This document shows positions 6,874-15,400 of a stretch of DNA of 24,742 nt, in pieces (position 1 is the stretch's first letter; each line of letters begins with the position of its first letter). Both the position numbers and the translations under genes were made by a program. The stretch covers positions 1-24,742 of the forward strand of contig CAYJNQ010000025.1 of NCBI GenBank assembly GCA_964371725.1, given 5' to 3'. Source of the DNA: JAAYCI01 sp964371725. GTDB taxonomy: Bacteria; Bacillota; Clostridia; Oscillospirales; Ruminococcaceae. The notes under the pieces were generated by a model. That model saw nothing but the letters and a program-made list of their open reading frames with translations, searched no databases and was not told the origin of the DNA.

Positions 6874-8127
6874 TCAGCTCGTAAGCACATATTGCAATGA
6901 CGGCTGAAAAGCGGCAAGAGCTTCTTGCACTTCTTTCGCACTCACAGATTCGATGAGCGCCATTGCTTCGTCCAGTTCAAGATTGCTTTCGCGCAGTTGC
7001 TCGTTGAACACCCAAGCGGCCAAAGCGTCCGGGCTGTCTTTTGCTGCTAGGAATGAATTTTTAATGGCCAGCTTTGCGGCGGCAAGCTCGGCCTGTGTTA
7101 CGGGTTCCTTTTGCATTTGAGCAAGCTCGTGCAACATGGCCTCTGCCGCACGCAGGGCATCCTTGTGGTCGATGCCACTGTCCATGGTTAAGGTGCCGCG
7201 AAGCGGCATATAGGAACACGCACAATAGTAACAAAGGCTTTGTTTCTCGCGCACATTCATGAACAAACGGCTTGTGGGAATGCCGCCAAGCAGGGCGCCT
7301 GCCAAGCGCATAACGGCGTCTGCCCGTGCGTCTGCTTTTTTTCCGTTTGTGGAAATGATGCACAGCTTTCCTTGCGCCGTGTCCATGGCTTCGCTTTTTG
7401 TTTCAAAGGTTGCCGGGGTTTGCACCACCGTGCGCATGGCGGGTGCCAGCGGTGTGCGCACGGTGGCTTCCAGATGTTTTAAGAGCGTGTTTTCGGCTTT
7501 TTCTGCGGCAATGCCACAGCAGGTCACTTCTATCCGGGCTGTTTTAAGCAGCTCCGTATAAGCCTCGTACAGGCTTTCGGGCGTCACCTTTTCCATTTCG
7601 CCCAAATAGCCGGCCGATTCAATGCCCAAGGGTGTGCCGCCGTAAAGAGCGCGCCCGGCCTGACGCAAGCAATAGCTGCGCTTGTCGTTGAGCTCGCTCT
7701 TTAGATAGTCCACTTGCTTGGCGCGCTCGATGTCCACATCTTCGCCGGCAAAAACGCCGTTTTCCAAAAACGGTTCGAACAACATTTGGCAGCACAGTTC
7801 GATGTAGCTGCTTTCCAAATCTTCCCCGGCCAGCGCAAACTCATTTTTTAGCCCCGACACCGCAAGGCTGAGCACGCGGTTTTGCCCGGCCATGTAGCTT
7901 TCGGCGCTGAGCTCGGCCCCATACAAATCGAACAGTTTGCGCGAAAGCACCATGGGGTCGGCTATGGCGGCGCAGCGCCTCTCCAGCACATGGGGCAAAA
8001 GAGCCAATTCATTCGCTTTTTCGCGCGCGCCGGGCACAACAAGGTGCACCACCAGCAAATTGCGTTTGAATTTTTCGCCCGGTACCGAGGTGATGTAGGC
8101 CCCGGTTCCTATTTCTTTCCGAAGCAT
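6874..8127 (-). CDS. yfmF: M16-like protein, YfmF type, catalytically degenerate partner of YfmH
   Basis: The 417-residue product has M16 domain architecture in two halves (second half with GGIPTSRLFMNVREKQSLCYY, typical of M16 C-terminal domains). At the catalytic position it reads HVLER (residues 46-50) where active enzymes have HxxEH, so a zinc ligand is replaced by Arg and it is probably non-catalytic, as usual for YfmF. The start is ATG 8127 with AAAGGA upstream; the frame remains open for 127 more codons, but these overlap the VanY-like gene and lack family resemblance. The 151 bases ahead of it show no gene or terminator. It probably forms a heterodimer with YfmH. Confidence 0.9.
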   Translation of the reverse strand: MLRKEIGTGAYITSVPGEKFKRNLLVVHLVVPGAREKANELALLPHVLERRCAAIADPMVLSRKLFDLYGAELSAESYMAGQNRVLSLAVSGLKNEFALAGEDLESSYIELCCQMLFEPFLENGVFAGEDVDIERAKQVDYLKSELNDKRSYCLRQAGRALYGGTPLGIESAGYLGEMEKVTPESLYEAYTELLKTARIEVTCCGIAAEKAENTLLKHLEATVRTPLAPAMRTVVQTPATFETKSEAMDTAQGKLCIISTNGKKADARADAVMRLAGALLGGIPTSRLFMNVREKQSLCYYCACSYMPLRGTLTMDSGIDHKDALRAAEAMLHELAQMQKEPVTQAELAAAKLAIKNSFLAAKDSPDALAAWVFNEQLRESNLELDEAMALIESVSAKEVQEALAAFQPSLQYVLTS

Positions 8128-8278
8128 AGGCGCTTCCTTTCTAAAGCCGGTAAATTTTAAATCCAAATAGACAAACAAGCCGCCTTTCTCGACGACCTGT
8201 TGTTTTTTGCATACTGTGCCACCGTTTGGCGGCGCAAATTGCTCGCTATTCATTTCAGAGCTGTACCCAAAACATGGA

Positions 8279-9178
8279 TTAGGCAAGCGCCGACGCGCTT
8301 GTAGAGGCTGACGAGACGGGCAAAGCCGCCGGTTGCGCCGTGGGCTGCGCAGCCACATATTCCTCAAGGCAGATGCCGCTGTTTGTGATGGCCGCGGCAT
8401 CGGAAGCGCCCACATAGCGGAAGTGGTAGGGCTGAAAATCGATGCCCGTAATTTCGGCCTTGTTTTCCGGAAAGCGCAGGATAAAGCCATAATCGGCCGC
8501 GTTGGCAAGAAGCCAAGCGTATTCGGGCGTTTGCTCGAACGCCTGCACGGTTTCGGTTACCTCGGCCGTGCCAAAGTCCACCGAAAGGCAGGTTTGACGG
8601 TCCGAATAACCATAGGGTGGCTCGGAACGCCTGGCCAAAGCATCGGCTTCGGCGGCGCTTTGGCCCTGCGCCACATAGGCATCCACCACACTTTGATAGC
8701 GCTCGTTTTGCCTTTCTTCACCCGGCGCCGTCCACAAAACGCGCAAGGTGTTGCCTTGCACGGCGTTGCAATCGGCAATCATGCGCTGCAAATCCGGCAA
8801 AACGCGTGCGTCGATGTAGTGGGTAACCCCGTCTTGATCATAGGTGGCAAGCTCGGGGGCAAAACCGGCGGGCATGGGGTTGTTTTGGTTGATGAGCAGC
8901 AGGTTCCACGCACTTGGGTCCACGGCACTGGGCGCCGCTTGTGCTACGGCCTGCGAGGGCGAGAGCGAAGAACTTGCCTCTTCGACCACCCTCGGCTCGG
9001 GCGAAAGGATGGCTTGAAACATCATCACCACCATGGCCACAATCAACACAACACCAAGTGCACAGGCACCCAGCACCAAAAGCTGTTGCCTGCGGCGTTT
9101 TTTTCGTTTTTGGTTGCGCAAGGCTTGCCGCTTGCGATATTCTGCTTCTTCTGTGTTCAAATTGGGTTGTCTGTCCAC
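8279..9178 (-). CDS. Membrane-anchored VanY-like (LAS/M15B) protein lacking catalytic residues
   Basis: The N-terminus is basic (KRKKRRR) then has one membrane helix at about residues 33-55, so the main domain is extracytoplasmic. The domain matches D-alanyl-D-alanine carboxypeptidases of the VanY type (WNLLLINQNNPMP, IDARVLPDLQRMI, YGFILRFPENK, HFRYVG). The active site is altered: the S-x-H-x-x-G-x-A-x-D motif reads SDRQTCLSVD (192-201), so the zinc His is Arg194 and Gly is Cys197, and the E-P-W-H motif reads QPYH (249-252), so the catalytic Glu is Gln249. Asp201 and His252 remain. It likely binds rather than cleaves peptidoglycan stems. The tail is Ala/Ser/Gln-rich. Start: GTG 9178 has GGGAG eight bases upstream; ATG 9214 would be only about 12 bases from the predicted transcript start and lacks a ribosome site. 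Confidence 0.8.
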   Translation of the reverse strand: MDRQPNLNTEEAEYRKRQALRNQKRKKRRRQQLLVLGACALGVVLIVAMVVMMFQAILSPEPRVVEEASSSLSPSQAVAQAAPSAVDPSAWNLLLINQNNPMPAGFAPELATYDQDGVTHYIDARVLPDLQRMIADCNAVQGNTLRVLWTAPGEERQNERYQSVVDAYVAQGQSAAEADALARRSEPPYGYSDRQTCLSVDFGTAEVTETVQAFEQTPEYAWLLANAADYGFILRFPENKAEITGIDFQPYHFRYVGASDAAAITNSGICLEEYVAAQPTAQPAALPVSSASTSASALA

Positions 9179-9232
9179 TCGGCACTCTCCCATGATGTTC
9201 TTCTGGCTTGCCATTCTCTAGCACATTCATAC

Positions 9233-9261
9233 ATTATAGCACGGGGCAGGGGCAAAGGCAA
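9233..9261 (-). promoter_or_regulatory. Promoter for the VanY-like/yfmF/yfmH/lgt operon
   Basis: TTGCCT (9256-9261), 17 bases, TATAAT (9233-9238) with an extended TGC ahead of the -10. No terminator is visible between lysC and this site, so lysC transcripts may also read through. Confidence 0.75.
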
Positions 9262-9286
9262 GCTGCAAGAGCACTTTACAAAAGCC

Positions 9287-10501
9287 TTAGCTCAACTCGT
9301 CGAAAGCCCCGTGGATGGCCTGCACAGCGCGGTCGGCGTCCTCTTTTGCAATGAGCACCGAAATTTTGATTTCGCTTGTGGATACCATGCGGATGTTGAT
9401 GTTGCTATCGGCCAAAGCTTCAAACATACGTGCGGCCACACCAAAATGGCTTTGCATGCCCGCGCCCACAATGCTCACCTTGGCAAGGCTTGTGTCAATG
9501 GTGACACCGCCTGCTTGGAACAGGGCCAAGTTGTCCTCCAACAGCTCTTTCACGGTATCGGCATCGCTTTTGGGAACCGTGAAAATAACATCCATGTTGC
9601 CGCCGCGGCCGGAGGCTTGCAAAATGATATCCACATTGATTTTGTGTTGGCTTATCAGCGAGAAAATTTTAAAGTTGATGCCCGGCACGTCCTGCACATC
9701 GGTTAGGGTAACGGCGGCTACCTCGGTGTCTTTGGCTGTTCCTTTAATCAGCATTCCTTCATTCATGTTTAAAACCTCCTTAACTATCGTTCCGGGCTTC
9801 GGGTCCAAGCTGCTCAGAACTTCCAGTGTCACTCCGTATTTTTTTGCCAGCTCTACGCTGCGGTTGTTGAGTACTTTTGCACCAAGGCTGGCAAGCTCCA
9901 GCATTTCATCGAACGAAATGATGTCCAACTTGCGTGCGTTTGGCACAAGGCGTGGGTCTGCTGTGTAAACACCGTCTACATCGGTGAAAATTTGGCATTT
10001 GTCGGCACGCATGGCAGCGGCAATGGCCACAGCGCTGGTGTCGGACCCGCCACGCCCCAAAGTGGTGATGTCATCATTGATGTTGATGCCCTGGAAACCG
10101 GCCACCACCACAATGCGTTTTTTGGCAATTTCGCTTTCGATGCGCTCGGTGTTCAAATGTTTGATGCGTGCCTTGCTGTAGGCTCGGTTCGTTTCAAAAC
10201 CGGCCTGCCAACCCGTTAGGCTAACGGCGGGGCAACCAAGCTCTTCCAGCGTCATGGCCAAAAGCGCAATGCTGATTTGTTCGCCCGAAGAGAGCAAAAC
10301 ATCCATTTCACGTGTGCTGGGTCTTTTGGAAATTTGGCCGGCTTTATCCACCAGTATGTCTGTGAAGTCTCCCTGGGCCGACACCACCACGGCCACATCG
10401 TTTCCGGCCTTGTAGGTGTCTGCTACAATGCGTGCCACGTTGAAAAGGCGTTCTGTGTCTCGCACGGATGTGCCGCCAAATTTTTGTACAATCAAAGGCA
10501 T
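9287..10501 (-). CDS. lysC: Aspartate kinase (lysC type, alpha subunit)
   Basis: The 404-residue enzyme phosphorylates aspartate, the first step of lysine, methionine, threonine and diaminopimelate synthesis. The N-terminus IVQKFGGTSV (residues 4-13) is the kinase signature; GRGGSDTSAVAIAAA and TDVDGVYTADPR follow in the kinase domain, and two ACT domains occupy roughly residues 260-404. The start ATG 10501 is preferred over ATG 10510 because the AGAGGA ribosome site lies 9-10 bases before the former and directly abuts the latter. It follows hom by 42 bases, in an operon pheB-hom-lysC. An internal start for a beta subunit is described separately. Confidence 0.96.
   Translation of the reverse strand: MPLIVQKFGGTSVRDTERLFNVARIVADTYKAGNDVAVVVSAQGDFTDILVDKAGQISKRPSTREMDVLLSSGEQISIALLAMTLEELGCPAVSLTGWQAGFETNRAYSKARIKHLNTERIESEIAKKRIVVVAGFQGININDDITTLGRGGSDTSAVAIAAAMRADKCQIFTDVDGVYTADPRLVPNARKLDIISFDEMLELASLGAKVLNNRSVELAKKYGVTLEVLSSLDPKPGTIVKEVLNMNEGMLIKGTAKDTEVAAVTLTDVQDVPGINFKIFSLISQHKINVDIILQASGRGGNMDVIFTVPKSDADTVKELLEDNLALFQAGGVTIDTSLAKVSIVGAGMQSHFGVAARMFEALADSNINIRMVSTSEIKISVLIAKEDADRAVQAIHGAFDELS
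9764..9782 (-). promoter_or_regulatory. Internal ribosome site and start for a lysC beta subunit
   Basis: Within lysC, in frame, AAGGAGG is followed after 8 bases by ATG at 9766 (Met246, MNEGMLIKG). Translation from here would give a 159-residue protein consisting of the two ACT domains, ending at 9287. Bacillus subtilis aspartokinase II makes its beta subunit of about this size by the same in-phase overlap. The ribosome site is stronger than that of lysC itself. Confidence 0.7.
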
Positions 10502-10543
10502 TGTGTTCATTCCTCTCGTGTTCTTATTTTTTGTTTTCTTTGT

Positions 10544-11749
10544 TTATGTTTCGTTTGGCCAAATGCGAATGGCTTCGCAGGCTTCATCTGCATGGGCGGC
10601 CAAAAAGCCCCTTGCTTCCTCGGGTGTGAGATTGGGCACCACGCAGGCATTCTCGGCCACAGAGACCGCCCCGGGCAACTGCTCAATGTCGCGGATGCTC
10701 TCTGCGCGCAAATACCACGAGCACTCTTTGCCGTCGCTGTGATAACCGGTCATGGTTTTTGAGGGCTTCCAAAACAGGCTTCCGTGAATGCGAACGCCCT
10801 CTTTCATGGCATCAATCACATCGGCTACCACGGCACTGCCCGTGGGCAGTTTACCCGCACCTTTGCCGTAAAACAACACATCGCCCAGCATATCGCCTTC
10901 CACCTTCACGGCGTTGAAAACGTCGCTCACGCCGGAGAGCTGGTCTGTAACGCGCACCATCATCGGCTCTACACCCACCGAAAGCACGCCGGCCTCGTCC
11001 TGCTCGCACCAGCCTATCAGCTTGATGGCACAGCTGAGTTTCTCGGCCATCTTCATATCGTGTGGGGTGATGCCGCGAATGCCGCGCGCATGCACATTTT
11101 CCGGATATACGTGGCTGCCAAAGGCAAGGGAGGCCAAAATGGAAATTTTTCGGCAGGCATCGATGCCGTCCACGTCGTCCGAGGGGTCTTTCGTTTCGGC
11201 ATAGCCAAGCGCCTGTGCCTCTTTCAAAGCGGCGGCAAAATCCATGCCGGCCGTTTGCATGCGCGAAAGCATAAAGTTGGTGGTGCCGTTGATGATGCCC
11301 GCCACCGCGTGAATGCGGTTTGCCGCAAGGCATTGGTGAATGGGTGTGATGATGGGCGTGCCACCCCCCACGCTGGCCTCGAACAAAAAGCATACCCCGT
11401 TGTCCTTGGCCATTTGCAAAAGCTCGGCGCCGTATCGCGCCACCATCTCTTTGTTGCTTGTCACCACATGGCGGCCGCCGGAAAGCGCCCTGCACACATA
11501 GTCATAGGCCGGCTTCAGCCCGCCAATGGTCTCCACCACCACGCGCACACTGTCGTCTTTTAAAATGGGTTCTATATCGCTTACAAACTTTGCTTCGTCG
11601 CCAAACGGCTCCGGCTCTCGAATGTCGCAAATATAGGCAAGCTCCAGTTTTTCGCCAAGACGCCGCTCAATGCCGGCCGCGTTGCGCTGCAAAATTTCAC
11701 GCACACCGCTGCCCACAATGCCACAACCCAATATTGCAAGTTTTGCCAT
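10544..11749 (-). CDS. hom: Homoserine dehydrogenase
   Basis: The 401-residue enzyme reduces aspartate semialdehyde to homoserine with NAD(P)H. It has the Rossmann motif GCGIVGSG (residues 8-15), the SNKEMVARYG segment, EASVGGGTPIITP, the INGTTNFMLSRM motif and the catalytic-region ALGYAETKDPSDDVDGID. The last 70 or so residues (SWYLRAESIRDIEQLPG onward) lie where an ACT domain would be but are short and poorly conserved. The start ATG 11749 has AGGAGGAGGA just upstream; the frame extends 14 codons further without a ribosome site. It lies 56 bases after the ACT-protein gene pheB and 42 before lysC, a threonine/methionine branch operon. Confidence 0.96.
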   Translation of the reverse strand: MAKLAILGCGIVGSGVREILQRNAAGIERRLGEKLELAYICDIREPEPFGDEAKFVSDIEPILKDDSVRVVVETIGGLKPAYDYVCRALSGGRHVVTSNKEMVARYGAELLQMAKDNGVCFLFEASVGGGTPIITPIHQCLAANRIHAVAGIINGTTNFMLSRMQTAGMDFAAALKEAQALGYAETKDPSDDVDGIDACRKISILASLAFGSHVYPENVHARGIRGITPHDMKMAEKLSCAIKLIGWCEQDEAGVLSVGVEPMMVRVTDQLSGVSDVFNAVKVEGDMLGDVLFYGKGAGKLPTGSAVVADVIDAMKEGVRIHGSLFWKPSKTMTGYHSDGKECSWYLRAESIRDIEQLPGAVSVAENACVVPNLTPEEARGFLAAHADEACEAIRIWPNET

Positions 11750-11805
11750 TCGCTCCTCCTCCTGTTTTTCTAGCGGCGCTTGGCCGCACAATTTTTTTTA
11801 CACCC

Positions 11806-12234
11806 TTATTTTTGCTGCCAAATGCTTACCACGGCGTGTTGTTGTTCCAAGTTTTTTATCAGTTGCGGCAGGGTGCACTGCATGCCCTGTGTGCGCACGC
11901 TAACCGCCACATCGGCCGCGCCGTTCTCGGGCGAGCTTTGGTTGATGGTCACCACGCCGGCACCCACCTGTGAAACCGCCGAAAGCAGGGCTTGCAACGC
12001 GCCGGTTTCATCTCGCAATTTGGCGCGAAGGGTGATGACCTCGCTTTTGTAAGACGCTTGGAACACCGCGTCTTTATACTTGTAAAAAGCACTGCGGCTG
12101 ATGTCGGCCATTTGCACGGCTTTGGACACATTTTTGGCCTCGCCGCTGGCCAGAAGCTCTTTTGCATGGAGAACACGCAAAAAAACCTGTGGCACCACCG
12201 AAGACTCTACCAATAGATAGTGCTTTTCCTCCAT
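11806..12234 (-). CDS. pheB: ACT-domain protein, PheB family
   Basis: The 142-residue protein has a family-typical N-terminus (YLLVESSVVPQVFLRVLHAK), a short helical segment NVSKAVQMADISRSAFYKYKD (written in part; resembles a helix-turn-helix), and a C-terminal ACT domain from about residue 70 (VITLRAKLRDETGALQALLS). PheB-type proteins are small cytoplasmic ACT regulators whose ligand is not firmly established; being first in an operon with hom and lysC suggests control of the aspartate pathway by an amino acid. Start ATG 12234 is chosen over an upstream Met because GAGGTGTACAGG supplies the ribosome site and it fits the family length (about 145). Confidence 0.85.
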   Translation of the reverse strand: MEEKHYLLVESSVVPQVFLRVLHAKELLASGEAKNVSKAVQMADISRSAFYKYKDAVFQASYKSEVITLRAKLRDETGALQALLSAVSQVGAGVVTINQSSPENGAADVAVSVRTQGMQCTLPQLIKNLEQQHAVVSIWQQK

Positions 12235-12276
12235 GACCTGTACACCTCTCATATACAATTGTGCCTGGCAGAAACA

Positions 12277-12306
12277 AATATAACACAAAACATTTTAAAA
12301 TTGCAA
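12277..12306 (-). promoter_or_regulatory. Promoter for pheB-hom-lysC
   Basis: TTGCAA (12301-12306), 18 bases, TATATT (12277-12282). The leader is about 35 bases, too short for a lysine riboswitch or T-box, so any feedback is likely at protein level. Confidence 0.7.
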
Positions 12307-12354
12307 GTGTTTTGCTCTGTTTTTTTAAAAAAGTTTTTTGGACTTTTGGGGCAA

Positions 12355-12388
12355 ATGTAACCCAGATGTAACCTTTTTGTGCTATACT
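12355..12388 (+). promoter_or_regulatory. Promoter of the VWA surface-protein gene with tandem direct repeats
   Basis: An extended -10, TGTGCTATACT (hexamer 12383-12388), has no recognisable -35 at the right spacing. Instead two copies of ATGTAACC lie at 12355-12362 and 12366-12373, exactly 11 bases apart, covering the -35 position. Direct repeats at one helical turn in place of a -35 are typical of activation by OmpR/PhoB-family response regulators. An A/T-rich stretch (12321-12340) lies upstream. Confidence 0.65.
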
Positions 12389-12411
12389 CTCGAAAGATGA
12401 AGAAAAATGCT

Positions 12412-12434
12412 TTGGCAAACAGTGGGTTTGTCAA
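12412..12434 (+). repeat. Hairpin in the 5' leader of the VWA gene
   Basis: TTGGCAAAC (12412-12420) pairs with GTTTGTCAA (12426-12434), one G-U pair, 5-base loop. It lies between the predicted transcript start (about 12395) and the ribosome site at 12466-12471. No T-run follows it. Confidence 0.5.
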
Positions 12435-12480
12435 GATGTTTTCAAATAGAACTCTTATAGAGAAGTAAGGAGCACAAAAA

Positions 12481-15400
12481 GTGAAGAGGTTTTCGCGCAA
12501 ACAAAAACAGATTTTTGCCGGAGTGGTGTCCGTCTTTTTGGTGACGGTGGTGGCGGTTTCCCTGCTGAACCAAGGGGTTTCCCCGGTGAATATCGGTGAC
12601 CAAAGCTTGCCCATGGCCGCATACAGCCAAACACAGGCGCCTAATCTTTCGCAATTGGAAGAGGCCCTCGAGCGCGCCAATGAAAAATTGGCCTTGGCCG
12701 TGCAAGAGGAAGCGGCCGCACAGGATGCACTTACGGCGGCGCAAACAGCCGTTGCCGCGGCAGACAGCGGCCTGACCATTGCGCAAACCCTGCAAGCCGA
12801 AGCGGCCACGGCGGCCGAAGCGGCCGTTTCAGCCGCCGCGGCAGCGGCGGAGGATGAGGCGCTGGCTTCGGCCGCAAGTGCGGCAGAGGCGGCTTTGGCA
12901 GAGGCAGATGCCAATTTGGCCACAGCACAGCAAACACAAAGCGATGCCCAAACCGCCCTGCCACTGGCCCAAGCGGCCTTGGATGCGGCCGTGCAGGCCG
13001 CCATCGCGGCTCAAGAGGAAGCAGATGCCGCCCAAGACGCCTTCACAAGCGCCGGTGGAAGCGCTTCAAGCACCACCACAGACGACAGCACCGAGGGCGA
13101 CAGCACCGAGGACGACAGCACCGAGGACGACAGCGACGCACAAGACGATGACAGTGCACAAAGCACGGAGCAGGCCGAAACTTTCTCAATGCAGCAGCAG
13201 TCTTTGCTGGATGGCGAGGAAGACGAAACAAGCTACGAGGTTGTTTTGCATACGCTCAACAACAAACTATTGCGATACAACAATGCCGAAAGCACCAATG
13301 CTTACATTAGCGCAATCAGCACAGAATATGCCACACTCGAGCCCGAACTGGTGCAAAACGAAGATGGGGAAGTGGTGGAGGTAACGGTTGGCGCCGAAGC
13401 GCTTTCGGCTGCGGGAACACCGTCTGCCGCCGTTGCTTATTCCGACTTTTTGGGCTGGAGCACGAGCATGGATATGAGCGACTTGTCGGTGATTCCGGCG
13501 GGTAGTGCCCATACCTTTGCGCCGGAAAGCGGCACGGAAGAGGAAGGTGTGGTCACCTTCCATCTATATGCCAAATATGGCGAAATTGAAACCGGCAGCA
13601 GCCACTCGATTCGGGCCAATGGCCAAACATTCCAAGCCTTGGCCTATCCGGCAAGCGAGCTTGCCGCCACCGGAAATTTGCCGGCACCGGTGCTGTACAC
13701 CCCCATCCAAAGCGAGCATTTGCAAACACTGGAGGATGGTTCCGGCGGCCTATATGGCTACAAAGACGCCACATGGGAAAATTACGAAGAAGGCCTTGGC
13801 AGCATTCACTTCGATTTTGCCATGGAGCCGCAAACCTACGACACCGACATTGTGATTGTGATGGATAAATCCACCAGTATGCCCAGTGGCTATGTGAACA
13901 ATGGGATCTCAAACTGGTCGGCTGCGGTGCAGGCTGTCAACAACTTGGCACAGGGTTTGATGAGCGACGGCAACAGTGCCAACAACCGCGTGGCTCTGGT
14001 GCAATTTGCGGGCAACACCATTAACAGCTTTAACTTCCAAAACAATTGGGCCGATTTCGACAGCCGTTTTGTGGAAACAGCCCCAAGTGGCTGCAATTAT
14101 TTCCGAGATGCCGAGGGCAACATCATTCAAGACTATGGCCAGCCTGCCGAAGGCACGGTGGAAAACCCCTCGGGTGACGGCACCAACTATACCCTTGGCC
14201 TGGAACAAGCGCGCGTTTTTGCCGAGTCCAGAGAGGATGCCGGCCGCAATCTTGTGGTGCTGTTTGTTTCAGACGGCTACCCGGAGGCACTGCTTAGCTA
14301 TTCAAACCCGACCCATCTATACCGTGCATGGACCCAAGACTACGATGGCGTGCAACACCATTCGGTCAACATTGCGGCCTCGAAAGACACCGCCCATCCC
14401 AATGTACAAGCGGCCAATGGACAAAGCGTTTTGGCGCAATTCAGCCCCACCATTTACACCATCGGCATCGGCACCGCAAGCAATGCCGACAGCCTCATTG
14501 CACTTTCTGCACAAACCGGTGGCACACACAGCAGCATCGGCTGGGCCCAGGAAAACGACATCGACAGCCTTGGCGACATTGCCGATACCATTTTTGGAGA
14601 AGATGAGCTGCTTGTTGAAATGACGGATGCCGTCATCACCGATGTGATTGCGGATGAATTTAGCCTGTTGATAGACGAAGAGCACCCGGTTACCCTGCAA
14701 AGAGGCGAGGGGGAAGCCATCACGCTGACGCAAGCGCAAAGCGCCGTGCCCGATGTGCATGAATATTGGGTGGAAACCATTGATTACGAAGGCGAAACCC
14801 GCCAGCAAATCACCGTGAATATGGGCACCATCGATCGAAACCTTCTGCGTGTGAAGTTCTACATCACAGCGGCCAATGCCGATATGGCGGGTGGCAACTA
14901 TCCCACAAACGAAGAACACACGCTTAGCTACAAAGAAAACGACGAAACAAAAACCAGAAACGACTTGGGAGAGCCGGAACTGCCGGTGGACGCCGAAGAA
15001 CCGCCTGTGCCGCTTTTGCCTGTAGCGCCAGCGACCACACCGGACGAAATTCCGCAAACACCCACCGAGGAAACCCCTGAAGTGCCCACTGAGGAAACCC
15101 CGCAGACGCCCACCGAGGAGGCTCCGCAAGTGCCTACCGGGGAAACCCCGGCGGCGGCAGGCGAGGGAGCAGACACCCTACCGCCGATTCCGGCAGAGGC
15201 ACCGGCACCGGCCGTGGCCGATTTCGCCATCACCTTGCCGGGTGGCTTCAATTTTGACATACCGGAGGCCTTTGTGCCCTTGGCCGCAGCCTTGGAAGAC
15301 ACAAGCATTGAAATTGCCGGCAACGAAATTCCGCTTGCCGCCTTTGGCGAAAGCTGGGCGCTTTTGAACCTGCTGCTTACCGTGGCCACCGCACTGGCCT

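Noticed and set aside
8128..8508. 127-codon upstream extension of yfmF
   Set aside because: Overlaps the VanY-like gene, is Arg/Pro-rich without family similarity, and the ATG at 8127 has its own ribosome site.
8333..9706. 457-residue plus-strand frame across the VanY-like gene and the end of lysC
   Set aside because: Crosses two well-supported minus-strand genes and a promoter; no domain signature.
14317..15129. 270-residue minus-strand frame inside the VWA gene
   Set aside because: Gly/Arg/Phe-rich readout of the Pro/Glu repeats backwards, with no promoter or ribosome site.
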